DNA of 40,172 nucleotides from a virus. How positions within the stretch are numbered: the first letter of the stretch is position 1; each line of letters opens with the position of its first letter. Made by a program: the position numbers and the translations under genes. The notes beneath the pieces were generated by a model. The model was not told where the DNA came from. It searched no databases and was given only the letters and a program-made list of their open reading frames with translations. The stretch is taken from the IMG/VR virus record IMGVR_UViG_3300020446_000024, positions 1 to 40,172 of that record; one strand, written 5' to 3'. Positions 33,201 to 40,172 of this stretch are shown here, one piece after another.

Positions 33201-36200
33201 TGGATTTGAACTTATAGATGAATTAGTAGGTAGTGGTTCTGAATCATCGGCAAAGCTAATAGATACATTTGTATCTTCATCAGGCATCAATACACAAAAA
33301 CTAAATATAGAATATGTTTCATCATCTTTTGATTTTATAGAAACCGAATATGGATATTCTGTAGATGGAACTGTTAGAGAAGAATATAGATTTGATAATT
33401 TTGTACACTTTGGTTCAGCAGAAGAAAGAGCAAGAAACTATTTTTACAAATTATCATTATTAGAAACTTACAAAAATGGTATAGCTACAATAGAAAGTGG
33501 TAGTGGTTCATCTACTGGTTCGTTATCTTTACTTAGAGAAAAACAATCATTACAAAAGAAAATAAATGATGTTAAGGCTAACTTTGATGGATTTGAACAT
33601 TTCTTAACAGATTCGACATCATCATTAGCATTCCCAAAAGAATCAGATGGGGTATCACTTCAATCAACTGGTAGTGGTGATTCGATAGCATGGTATAACA
33701 CTTTATTGGTATCTTCATCAGCATACGATAAAGATAATGTAGATTATCTATCAAACAATATCCCTCAGTATATTAAGAATGATGAGGAACAAACTGATTA
33801 TATAATGTTCTTAGATATGATAGGACATCACTTTGATATCCTTTGGACTTATATAACAGCATTAAAGAAAAATATTAAAGTAGAAGAAAAACAAAGAATC
33901 GGTATTAGTGATGATATGTTAAAACATATACTGAAAAACTATAGCTGGATACCACATTCTTCTCAATCAACAAAAAGACTATGGGAATATGTTTTAGGAT
34001 ATAGAGATTCTAAACAAACATCTAAACTTGTAAAAAGTGGTAAAGAATATGAAAATACTATTTGGAGAAGAATATTAAATAACTTACCATACTTACTAAA
34101 ACATAAAGGTACAAGAAGAGGTTTAAGTGCCGTTCTTTCTACATATGGAATTCCATCATCACTTCTTACTATTATGGAGTTTGGTGGACCAAGACAAGAT
34201 TCAACACAAACATCTACATTTACATTTGATGATAGAACATCAGCAGTACAACTATCAAATGATACTGATGATTCAAAAGTATTAGTTGATTGGAAATTAG
34301 AAAATGGTGTATCATCATCACATGCAGTTGAGGTTAGATTCAAAACATCCAATCAACATACCCAATCTTTAATTACTAATGAACCATATTGGAACGTTAA
34401 ATTAGAACATCAATTTGGAAGTATCGGTAGATTAAACTTTTCATCATCTTTTGGTGAAGTAGTAACAACATCAGGTTCTTTATTTAATGATGAATTTACA
34501 CAATTCGTAATCAATGTTAATCATCATTCATCATCAGAAAATGGTACATCGGAATCTATTGAGTTAGTTGCTATGCAAGATTTCCAAAGTAGAATTAGAA
34601 TGCAGTTTAGTTCTTCTACTGATTTTACATCTTCAATAAACGAATTCTTTAGTGGTTCACAATTATCTGTTGGGGATGGATTTACAGGTTCATTAGATGA
34701 ATTTAGAATTTGGAGTTCATCATTATCATCATCAGTAATAGTAGACCATTCCTTATTTCCTGAAAAAATTAATGGTAATCATATTTCTTCATCTACTGAG
34801 GATTTGATGTTAAGATTAGATTTTGAAAAACCTAAAAATTTAGATTCAAACCCATCGATACCAAACGTAGCACCAGATACAGGTTCTAATGGATTGATTA
34901 GATATGCATCTGCAGCTACTGCAAGTGGATTTAGTGATAATCCAACATATCCATATCAGTATGAAGTATATGATAGACAAGTAACAGCAAAAGTTCCTTC
35001 AATGGGATTCGGACCAGCTGATAAGTTTAGATTTGAATCTGCTGATTTAGTACAAAACCTATCATATAAACAAAGAGCAACTAAGAAAGCATTTGATAGA
35101 GCACCATTGGATTCAAATCAGTTAGGTATATTCTTATCACCATCAAAAGAATTAAATATGGATATCATAAAATCATTACCTGATTTTAGTATCGATGATT
35201 ATATAGGACACGCTGGTGACCAATATAAAGATGATTATCCTGATTTATTAGAATTAAGAAAATATATTTTTGGTAGATATACTTTAAACATATATGAATA
35301 CATTAATATAATAAAATATATAGATAAATCATTGTTTGAAACAATCAAACAAATGATACCTGCTAGGGTTAAGGTAATGGATGGTTTATTAATAGAACCA
35401 CACTTATTAGAAAGAAACAAAGAAAGAAGAAGAGAACCAGTTGCTGAATTAATGGAATCTAAAGAAGGTGTTGAGGATATCTCCAGAGGTTCTATAATTT
35501 CGGTAACATCATCTGTTGAACAAAAAGATGCTAATTTAGATTTATCTGATACTATTAATTTTGAAGAAACGCTTCCATCTTATGAAACATCGATAAGTGA
35601 AACGCAGATAGAGGAACTAAATGTAAACTTTAATAACTACGAAGCTACACTAACAGATACTACGATAACAGAAATTTCTGGTAGTAAAATAGGTTTAGAT
35701 ACTTTAATTTCAGATGCAGCTGCATCTCAATCAAAACAACTTGAAGTTGATGTGTTGAATAGTGAAATTATTGGATTTGACCCAGATGGATTAGCAAAAA
35801 ATGGATTTGGATTAGGACCAGCAACAAATGGGTTTATTGTTAGAACTACAAGAGATAGTTTTAATAATTACAAAAAAGAAAAACTTAGAGTTTGGGTTGT
35901 TAAAAAAGAAAAGAAATTTAAACAAAAAGTACAATTAAATCCATTAGATAGTTCATTAGGTACAATTGTATCAGAATCAGCGGTAAGAACAAAAACAATA
36001 GTATCGTTTACCTCACCATCAGGTTCATTAGCAAATTCAGTTGGTAATGTTGACCCAGATGGAACTATAGTACAAGTAACAGCATTGAATGGTTACTTAC
36101 CAACACATAATAAATTTACCTCAGATTTAACAACTGGTATGGAAAATTTATATTTTAAAGGTTGTAAACAAACACAAGCTACAACCTTAGATGGAACACC

Positions 36201-36291
36201 ACCAGTTGAGGTATTTACTACTAATCCTAATACTCTAAAAGTATCAGATAGTGGTAGAGGAAGTGGTGAACCAATATTAGAGATAGAATAA
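30247..36291 (+). CDS. Giant baseplate/adhesin fusion protein, 2014 aa
   Basis: This multi-domain protein can be read in order. Residues 1-170 are Ser/Thr/Lys-rich and disordered. A PEGA-like domain (VVTNPGNCEVLVNGQTQGYA, about 326-385) is followed by beta-sandwich, Ig-like segments (about 530-860). A baseplate-like part has NNLPYLLKHKGTRRGLSAVLSTYG (about 1277-1300), resembling the HKGT signature of P2 gpI/T4 gp7-type wedge proteins. A LamG/concanavalin-like domain (about 1350-1500: AVEVRFKTSN, GSLDEFRIWSSSL) and a wedge-like helical end (YTLNIYEYINIIKYIDKSLFETIK, about 1677-1700) follow. It probably links the wedge to surface-binding domains. It occurs where T4 has gp7 to gp10. Confidence 0.65.
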   Translation: MINKFGSSKFNKSPFAMSYGTSSKKSSVGTSSPLALMNSSINKGFNSVGKKSTSALVRDTLTTVKKQTTNYTPKASSFSIKIPANVTSNTKPKKTVIKVKQQKQAPVVNKPSVTKPKNTGQQTPSAYVKTVTPKTTNQIKTSTPQSSSPAAASLQPMGMSMGMGGGTNPRLATFGDKGFEDVMVTIPPIQNNNKGNTVKSKPTTQAAIGTAITESIARQNQLDYSNIRPMGEILGTVSDRIAKEQIYNQGLSAAEQINSRGVIENQIAQSMQNGVDNSFSIRDRDLALAGEELRTPSGNRITSGVTKFDQGQQTIQVIPIVKPVGNKVVTVRVVTNPGNCEVLVNGQTQGYAKLTPSVLTFSHKEILNNGKSITVRRTGYTSDESYRIVGRIDEKVTIVEKQVLDDTFDDFIDPSFMTGGLKPLEDRRFTQTFGLLGQGSEANTGMTNMLRQNQQAQNQRKRYKTVKEEIRTQKFVYDFIFYKNGKVVPTLDIEGLFQIATFNLTKEIVVVDDDVSDDDTTKDDGPPPKKVPELLVLTKAGDNLDGTQLTQFYSAVVNGNDVRRINSHTFKGKAGSAFDIVIKSKDPSNVKISYFEILKGRIVDEDAKGFERVNAEELTLDVTEPTTLLINFEKVVPILVPSVTISPTSFRYNIAAPQKLNLGYDSKNTDKVTFKLNKTNKSSTDESGVFTISNSMFTSGVGQYVGYVCPYNDGYGDGEAAKFIINVVNEVEVKTPDIVNINYPEILKGADFKGYDVDFTVAYQSVNTNFVKIYVGDKSKPYGQFSPTQSVDFNVQRIIKLLGTKIKEDDTELKFNILLQPHNTSTSKEVVGKLESIQITFVKSDIDLPREDVVDQLCDAFEMDLNLFDDETSKYLTHLAHFGDGKNKLISNWETDDVTFRNFKYDELRDKFLPEYTDGGFNSLVLKMYEPLGKEIQPNQELWISKIITQPIIDEISIVDDSEEYCVPLKGPNFGVNDCGSPADTGFELIDELVGSGSESSAKLIDTFVSSSGINTQKLNIEYVSSSFDFIETEYGYSVDGTVREEYRFDNFVHFGSAEERARNYFYKLSLLETYKNGIATIESGSGSSTGSLSLLREKQSLQKKINDVKANFDGFEHFLTDSTSSLAFPKESDGVSLQSTGSGDSIAWYNTLLVSSSAYDKDNVDYLSNNIPQYIKNDEEQTDYIMFLDMIGHHFDILWTYITALKKNIKVEEKQRIGISDDMLKHILKNYSWIPHSSQSTKRLWEYVLGYRDSKQTSKLVKSGKEYENTIWRRILNNLPYLLKHKGTRRGLSAVLSTYGIPSSLLTIMEFGGPRQDSTQTSTFTFDDRTSAVQLSNDTDDSKVLVDWKLENGVSSSHAVEVRFKTSNQHTQSLITNEPYWNVKLEHQFGSIGRLNFSSSFGEVVTTSGSLFNDEFTQFVINVNHHSSSENGTSESIELVAMQDFQSRIRMQFSSSTDFTSSINEFFSGSQLSVGDGFTGSLDEFRIWSSSLSSSVIVDHSLFPEKINGNHISSSTEDLMLRLDFEKPKNLDSNPSIPNVAPDTGSNGLIRYASAATASGFSDNPTYPYQYEVYDRQVTAKVPSMGFGPADKFRFESADLVQNLSYKQRATKKAFDRAPLDSNQLGIFLSPSKELNMDIIKSLPDFSIDDYIGHAGDQYKDDYPDLLELRKYIFGRYTLNIYEYINIIKYIDKSLFETIKQMIPARVKVMDGLLIEPHLLERNKERRREPVAELMESKEGVEDISRGSIISVTSSVEQKDANLDLSDTINFEETLPSYETSISETQIEELNVNFNNYEATLTDTTITEISGSKIGLDTLISDAAASQSKQLEVDVLNSEIIGFDPDGLAKNGFGLGPATNGFIVRTTRDSFNNYKKEKLRVWVVKKEKKFKQKVQLNPLDSSLGTIVSESAVRTKTIVSFTSPSGSLANSVGNVDPDGTIVQVTALNGYLPTHNKFTSDLTTGMENLYFKGCKQTQATTLDGTPPVEVFTTNPNTLKVSDSGRGSGEPILEIE

Positions 36292-36315
36292 TTTATCTAT
36301 TTTTTAGAAAAGTTA

Positions 36316-36323
36316 TATTTATA
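36316..36323 (+). promoter_or_regulatory. Late-promoter-like TATTTATA
   Basis: TATTTATA lies 28 bases before the ATG at 36352, in a 60-base gap after the giant gene. It starts the last structural cluster. Confidence 0.65.
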
Positions 36324-36351
36324 TATTGTAAACATATAGGGAATAAACATT

Positions 36352-36978
36352 ATGGCATATTTAGATAACACAGAAATCACAGTAGATGCTATCCTTACCA
36401 AAAAAGGTAGAGAGAAGCTAGCAACAGGTGAAGGTCTTAATATTACGAGATTCGCATTAGGGGATGATGAAATTGATTATGGTTTATACGAACCAGCTCA
36501 TCCAAAGGGTTCTGCATTTTATGATGCAGCTATTAAAGCGATTCCAATCTTAGAGGCATCACCAGATGAAACACAAACATTAAGATATAAATTGGTAACA
36601 TTACCAAAAGGAACAACTAAGATTCCAAAAGTAGAATTTGGTATTCCTTCTATATCTGTAAATCAAAATAGTGGTGAAGTATCACTAAGTCCAACTACAT
36701 CACCTGCGGGTAATAGCGCAGCTGGATACACTGTAGTATTAGCAAATAAGAATGCTGGTACAGTTGTAGGTAGTGGATTGGCAGTATCAGCAGGTTCGGT
36801 ACCTGTATTCTTAGGAGATGAAGTAACAACAACTGCATCAGTAGAATCAGGATTAAAGTTTTCGTTTATTCCTAATCCGAACATTACTGAAACTATAAAA
36901 ACAACTATTACGGTATATGGTAACGAAACGGGTGGTTCACAAACTATCCCTGTAACGATTACATTTGTTAAAGAATAA
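36352..36978 (+). CDS. Virion structural protein, 208 aa
   Basis: The 208-residue protein opens AYLDNTEITVDAILTKKGREKLATGEGLNITRFALGDDEIDYGLY, a pattern common in marine phage tail or baseplate genes and resembling the start of several fibre-associated proteins. The rest is beta-rich (TLRYKLVTLPKGTTKIPKVEFGIP; TVVLANKNAGTVVGSG) with an Ig-like C-terminus. It has no enzyme motif. A late promoter and an AGGGAA leader precede the ATG. It is an unknown tail or fibre component. Confidence 0.65.
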   Translation: MAYLDNTEITVDAILTKKGREKLATGEGLNITRFALGDDEIDYGLYEPAHPKGSAFYDAAIKAIPILEASPDETQTLRYKLVTLPKGTTKIPKVEFGIPSISVNQNSGEVSLSPTTSPAGNSAAGYTVVLANKNAGTVVGSGLAVSAGSVPVFLGDEVTTTASVESGLKFSFIPNPNITETIKTTITVYGNETGGSQTIPVTITFVKE

Positions 36979-36996
36979 TAAAGAGGGTAAAAAATT

Positions 36997-38250
36997 ATGG
37001 CAGAAATAGCAGGACAACAGGGAGCAGCGTTAACCAATGAGTTAGCACAATACCTACAGAACGCTGATGGTCAAGTTTCTTCTGAGGAGTTAGCAGGTAT
37101 TATTAATGAATACCTAAGTGGTAATGACCAGCTAAACGCAGATGGAGCAGCAGTAGCATCAGGAATTTACAAAAGGTTCAATGAATTTGACCAAATAACT
37201 GGTAAAGTAGAAGTAGTAACTACAGGACTTTGGACAGGTGATACTGGTTCATTAGCAGAACATCACACTGGTTCACAAGCACAATCATCATCAGGTGATT
37301 ATTTTTATAATATCTTCAATACCGCATCAAATGGTGAAGTACAATACGCAGTAGCATACGGACATATTAGTGGTAGTGGTTCAGTTGCCCTCTCAACTAA
37401 CGATAACGCTAAGTTCCCTACAAAAGCAACATATATGCAGTATCGTTCTTTACTACTTGGACAAGAAGATTCTCACTTTACATTCGCATCCGCTTCTGGT
37501 ACGGGCCATAATACCGAAGATTTCTTTGTGATTAATGTAGCAAGAGCAAGATATAAAGAACAATTAGATGCTGGTAACTGGTCACTTAAAGTAAGTGGTT
37601 CAAGAGGACACATTACACTTATCGATGATAGTGGTAAGAAGTTCTCAGATACAGTTGGTAAATCTGGTAGAGTATTTGATGTTGTAAGTGGTTCACTTAA
37701 CTTAGGTTCTTCAGCAGAAGCAACTATAGATAGTAAATATACATCAGGTTCTACAGATGGTAATTCATTCTCAGTAGGACAAGGTTATGGTGTATTTTAT
37801 CCTGACCAAGGAATCATACTACTTAATCCTGGCGCATTAGAAGCTGAAATAGGTTTCTCAGCACATACAGGTTCAGCGGCATTGAATTACTCAACGACTA
37901 GTTCATTGTTTACTGGAGTAGATGCTGATAAGAAAGCACATCACTGGTTGTACGCAGCAATTAAGAACGGAGCAGATTTCGAAGCAAGAAGAACTGAGAA
38001 TGTATCTACATCACATTATTTTGTTAGAGCAAACAACAGAGAGTTTAACTTCTCTAACAACCCAACATTCGTAAGTGGTTCAGATAACGCATTTGCAGTA
38101 TCATCGTTTAAGAGAGACCCAAGAGTTTATATTACAACAATTGGATTATTCAATAATGCAAACGAAATGTTAGCAGTAGCTAAAACATCTCAACCGATTG
38201 CAAAATCGTTTGATAAAGAAATATTAGTAAAAGTTAAATTAGACTTTTAA
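36997..38250 (+). CDS. Late structural protein, paralogue A
   Basis: The 417-residue protein has a helical N-terminus (about 1-65), a beta-rich middle with many SGS turns (LKVSGSRGHITLIDDSGKKF; GVFYPDQGIILLNPGAL), and a conserved C-terminus (about 340-417): YFVRANNREFNFSNNPT, then VYITTIGLFNNANEMLAVAKTSQPI and VKVKLDF. The last module recurs in the next gene, so these are paralogues. Similar modules are seen in marine phage structural proteins of unknown role. A terminator follows at 38280. Confidence 0.65.
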   Translation: MAEIAGQQGAALTNELAQYLQNADGQVSSEELAGIINEYLSGNDQLNADGAAVASGIYKRFNEFDQITGKVEVVTTGLWTGDTGSLAEHHTGSQAQSSSGDYFYNIFNTASNGEVQYAVAYGHISGSGSVALSTNDNAKFPTKATYMQYRSLLLGQEDSHFTFASASGTGHNTEDFFVINVARARYKEQLDAGNWSLKVSGSRGHITLIDDSGKKFSDTVGKSGRVFDVVSGSLNLGSSAEATIDSKYTSGSTDGNSFSVGQGYGVFYPDQGIILLNPGALEAEIGFSAHTGSAALNYSTTSSLFTGVDADKKAHHWLYAAIKNGADFEARRTENVSTSHYFVRANNREFNFSNNPTFVSGSDNAFAVSSFKRDPRVYITTIGLFNNANEMLAVAKTSQPIAKSFDKEILVKVKLDF

Positions 38251-38279
38251 CCGTAGGCACGCATTTCAAACAAAGTAAG

Positions 38280-38305
38280 AACCTCATCAAAAGTGAGGTT
38301 TTTCT
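38280..38305 (+). terminator. Rho-independent terminator
   Basis: AACCTCA (38280-38286) pairs perfectly with TGAGGTT (38294-38300), with a 7-base loop and a T-rich tail. It closes the 36352-38250 unit just before a late-type promoter. Confidence 0.88.
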
Positions 38306-38313
38306 TTTTGTGA

Positions 38314-38321
38314 TATTTATA
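38314..38321 (+). promoter_or_regulatory. Late-promoter-like TATTTATA
   Basis: TATTTATA lies 17 bases before the ATG at 38339, which also has a strong AAAGGAG ribosome site. It follows the terminator at 38280. Confidence 0.7.
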
Positions 38322-38338
38322 TAAAGGAGTAATATCAT

Positions 38339-39613
38339 ATGTTAAAAGAAATTCCAGCAGAAAACGTAAACATTAGACCTATTAGGACTCATAAAACCTA
38401 TACACATGGTTCGGGTAGTTATGAGATTTACACTGCTCATTCAGCATCAGTAAAAGATGAAGTTATAGTACTGAATACTATACCGGGTGGTGCTTATGAT
38501 TTAGATACATTCTTTGACCCAATTAATGATGCAAAAACTAATGAATTTTATCAAAGGCAATTATATCAATCAACAAAAGCAAAATATTATCATCCATCAA
38601 ATAAATTATCACCATTAACAGGCGCAGGGAAACAACATCCACAATTTGCTTATGGTAATCAAAGAGTATTAACTAATCACATAGAGTTATTAGCAGTATC
38701 ACAATCACAATATGGTGAAGAAATAAAACCAGGTTCGGTAGAATTATTCATACACACACCTAAAGTAGAATCAAAAAGATTAAAGATTGTTGATGATGGA
38801 TATGGAAATTTGGTTGAAAGTACGAGATGTGCTAAGATTCTTTTATTAAATAATGAAACAGGTGAAATACACTTTGCTGATTTCGATGGAAATGAATATC
38901 ACGGAACAACTGATTTAACAAACTTTGAAAGTGGTTCGTTAAATGTTTTAACAATAGTTCCAATTGGTGGAGCAGATACGAGAGTAACTGCTATGAACGC
39001 TGTATCAATACTTACAATGGATTTTGAGTGTGGTATTATTAGATTTGCTGATGATGATAATCCATTTGGTCTAATTACAAATTGGAGTGCTTATATAGTT
39101 GGAAATGTTTTTTATGGTGAAGGCTTATTTGTTTTAAACGATGCTAATTGTACTTCACTACTAAATGGATATGATTTAACATTTAAAGGAACTCATACAA
39201 TTTATGAGCATGAGTTTTTCTTAGAAGTTGGAGATTGTGAATTTAATTATTCTCAGAACCCAACAGCAGTAACGGTATTTGAAAGTGGTTCTCAAAATTT
39301 TACAACAACACCAGTTGTAAGAGGTGAACCAGCTAAAACTGTAAAAATTAGAGATATATACAGTATAGATAGAAAACCATTTTATAGTGGTTCAGTTACA
39401 TCATCAGTAACTAACGAATATGTTAGTGGTAGTTGGGATGATTATTGGGAATCTGGTTCAACTGATTTGACTGGTTCTTATTTAGCACCATATATAACCA
39501 CAATTGGTTTATATAATAATGATAACGAAATGATGGCTGTGGCTAAATTACCAAAACCAATTAAAAACTTACCTGACTATCCAGTTAACTTTATAGTTAG
39601 AATTGATGTTTAA
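38339..39613 (+). CDS. Late structural protein, paralogue B
   Basis: The 424-residue protein shares its C-terminal module with 36997-38250: EHEFFLEVGDCEFNYSQNPTAV, then APYITTIGLYNNDNEMMAVAKLPKPI and NFIVRIDV. The N-terminal part differs: NIRPIRTHKTYTHGSGSYEIYTAH, a cluster of YQRQLYQSTKAKYYHPSNKLSP (about 70-91), and strands with acidic ends. It is beta-rich with few charged clusters, fitting a fibre or head/neck decoration. It has its own late promoter and ribosome site. The role is unknown. Confidence 0.65.
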   Translation: MLKEIPAENVNIRPIRTHKTYTHGSGSYEIYTAHSASVKDEVIVLNTIPGGAYDLDTFFDPINDAKTNEFYQRQLYQSTKAKYYHPSNKLSPLTGAGKQHPQFAYGNQRVLTNHIELLAVSQSQYGEEIKPGSVELFIHTPKVESKRLKIVDDGYGNLVESTRCAKILLLNNETGEIHFADFDGNEYHGTTDLTNFESGSLNVLTIVPIGGADTRVTAMNAVSILTMDFECGIIRFADDDNPFGLITNWSAYIVGNVFYGEGLFVLNDANCTSLLNGYDLTFKGTHTIYEHEFFLEVGDCEFNYSQNPTAVTVFESGSQNFTTTPVVRGEPAKTVKIRDIYSIDRKPFYSGSVTSSVTNEYVSGSWDDYWESGSTDLTGSYLAPYITTIGLYNNDNEMMAVAKLPKPIKNLPDYPVNFIVRIDV

Positions 39614-39625
39614 TTAAAAAACTTA

Positions 39626-39633
39626 TATTTATA
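39626..39633 (+). promoter_or_regulatory. Late-promoter-like TATTTATA
   Basis: TATTTATA lies 18 bases before the ATG at 39652, with an AGAGGAAAAA leader between them. Confidence 0.65.
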
Positions 39634-39651
39634 TAAAAGAGGAAAAATATT

Positions 39652-39831
39652 ATGGCTTCAATACTTGATTTATTTAAAGCTTCTGAGTTTTCAAAATTAG
39701 GAAAAGACTCAAAAGATAAAACTCCCATCTCATTGGATGGTGGAAAAGATATATCTACAAAACCAAACTTAGAAAAAGCAAGAGGCGGCAAACTGAACTT
39801 AAAAAAATACTCTGATTCAGTTGATTATTAA
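39652..39831 (+). CDS. Small late protein, 59 aa
   Basis: This ATG-started frame behind a late-type promoter ends TAA 39829-39831. The product (MASILDLFKASEFSKLGKDSK ... KKYSDSVDY) is Lys/Ser/Asp-rich with an amphipathic N-terminal helix. It has no signal or membrane segment. The strong promoter and its own ribosome site suggest high late expression; a small decoration or scaffolding protein is possible. The function is unknown. Confidence 0.6.
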   Translation: MASILDLFKASEFSKLGKDSKDKTPISLDGGKDISTKPNLEKARGGKLNLKKYSDSVDY

Positions 39832-39842
39832 ACTTTTTGACT

Positions 39843-40172
39843 ATGCCCACATGGAAATATGAAGGTAAACTGATTACCGAAATTTCCGATATGCCTGAAG
39901 ATTCAATAGGATTTATATACAAAATCCGAAAGAAAATATCAGGTGAATTTTATATCGGAAGAAAATCTTTGTACGCACACCGAACACTACCACCACTAAA
40001 AGGTACAAAGAGAAAAAGAAAGGTAGTAAAAGAATCAAATTGGAAAGATTATCAATCATCACACGCTGAAGTAAAGAAGTGGGATGGTGATGATATCGAA
40101 AAATTCATCTTACGATTCTGTAAAACAAAGAAAGCAATGACTTATTATGAGTTAGAAGAACAGATAAAACAT
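39843..40172 (+). CDS. GIY-YIG-like nuclease (partial, runs off the window)
   Basis: This frame of at least 110 residues continues past the edge. The pattern GFIYKIRKKISGEFYIGRKSL (about 23-43) matches the GIY-YIG nuclease start in the variant form F-I-Y ... Y-I-G, and the remainder (KGTKRKRKVVKESNWKDYQSSH, then FILRFCKTKKAMTYYELEEQ) resembles a conserved small T4-like marine phage protein. It could be a homing-type or restriction/processing nuclease. It starts 11 bases after the previous stop. Confidence 0.65.
   Translation, partial: MPTWKYEGKLITEISDMPEDSIGFIYKIRKKISGEFYIGRKSLYAHRTLPPLKGTKRKRKVVKESNWKDYQSSHAEVKKWDGDDIEKFILRFCKTKKAMTYYELEEQIKH

Noticed and set aside
1-40172. CRISPR array, retron, diversity-generating retroelement or insertion sequence
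   Set aside because: No regularly spaced repeats, reverse transcriptase, template/variable repeat pair or transposase was seen on either strand.

Overview
The window reads as one contiguous piece of an AT-rich, tightly packed genome of a large contractile-tailed (T4-like, myovirus-type) bacteriophage. Every supported gene is on the + strand, most neighbours overlap by 1 to 31 bases or are separated by a few bases, and T4-type proteins are recognisable: gp25- and gp6-like baseplate wedge proteins, a gp5-like central spike, a gp55-like late sigma factor, PhoH, Hsp20 and ThyA. A host in the Bacteroidetes (probably flavobacteria, probably marine) is inferred. Four gaps carry the Bacteroidetes-type promoter pattern (TTTG or a variant near -33, then TATATTT[A/G] near -7, 19-20 bases apart), and a phage-encoded lipoprotein has an acidic patch right after its lipobox cysteine, as in surface lipoproteins of that phylum.

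Layout. 1-4607: sulfotransferase-like P-loop proteins, a 636-residue protein ending in an intein-like Hint domain, and PhoH. 4625-9658: short operons starting at Bacteroidetes-type promoters, with a 5'(3')-deoxyribonucleotidase, a lipoprotein, an HD-domain hydrolase, Hsp20, a coiled-coil membrane protein and a UV-damage endonuclease. 9648-15038: two very small proteins, a MORN-repeat protein, two glycosyltransferases, thymidylate synthase, an RmlC-like cupin, a cytidylyltransferase-like enzyme and a methyltransferase-like protein. 15035-19707: peptide deformylase, a secreted lysozyme-like endolysin, the gp55-like sigma factor and a NodU/CmcH-type carbamoyltransferase. 19708-20295: a mostly non-coding stretch with a probable discrete structured RNA, a structured leader and a small membrane protein. 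20317-39831: the virion block of spike, wedge, fibre-like and adhesin-like proteins, including one of 2014 residues. The window ends inside a GIY-YIG-like nuclease gene.

How it works together. Nine intergenic copies of TATTTATA lie just upstream of structural and other late-looking genes and lack a -33 box. They look like the late promoters read by the gp55-like sigma factor. The T4 late element is TATAAATA, the reverse complement, so the motif appears flipped. The other promoter class looks like the host housekeeping type and precedes metabolic, repair and lysis genes. The glycosyltransferases, cupin, cytidylyltransferase, methyltransferase, sulfotransferases and carbamoyltransferase together suggest decoration of a glycan, the virion or DNA; the substrate cannot be read from sequence.

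The least explained items are the flipped late-promoter motif, the roughly 116-base structured RNA at 19721-19837, the Hint protein ending in His-Asn-Lys, the long hairpin before hsp20, and the 2014-residue baseplate/adhesin fusion. No tRNA, CRISPR array, insertion sequence or integrase was seen.
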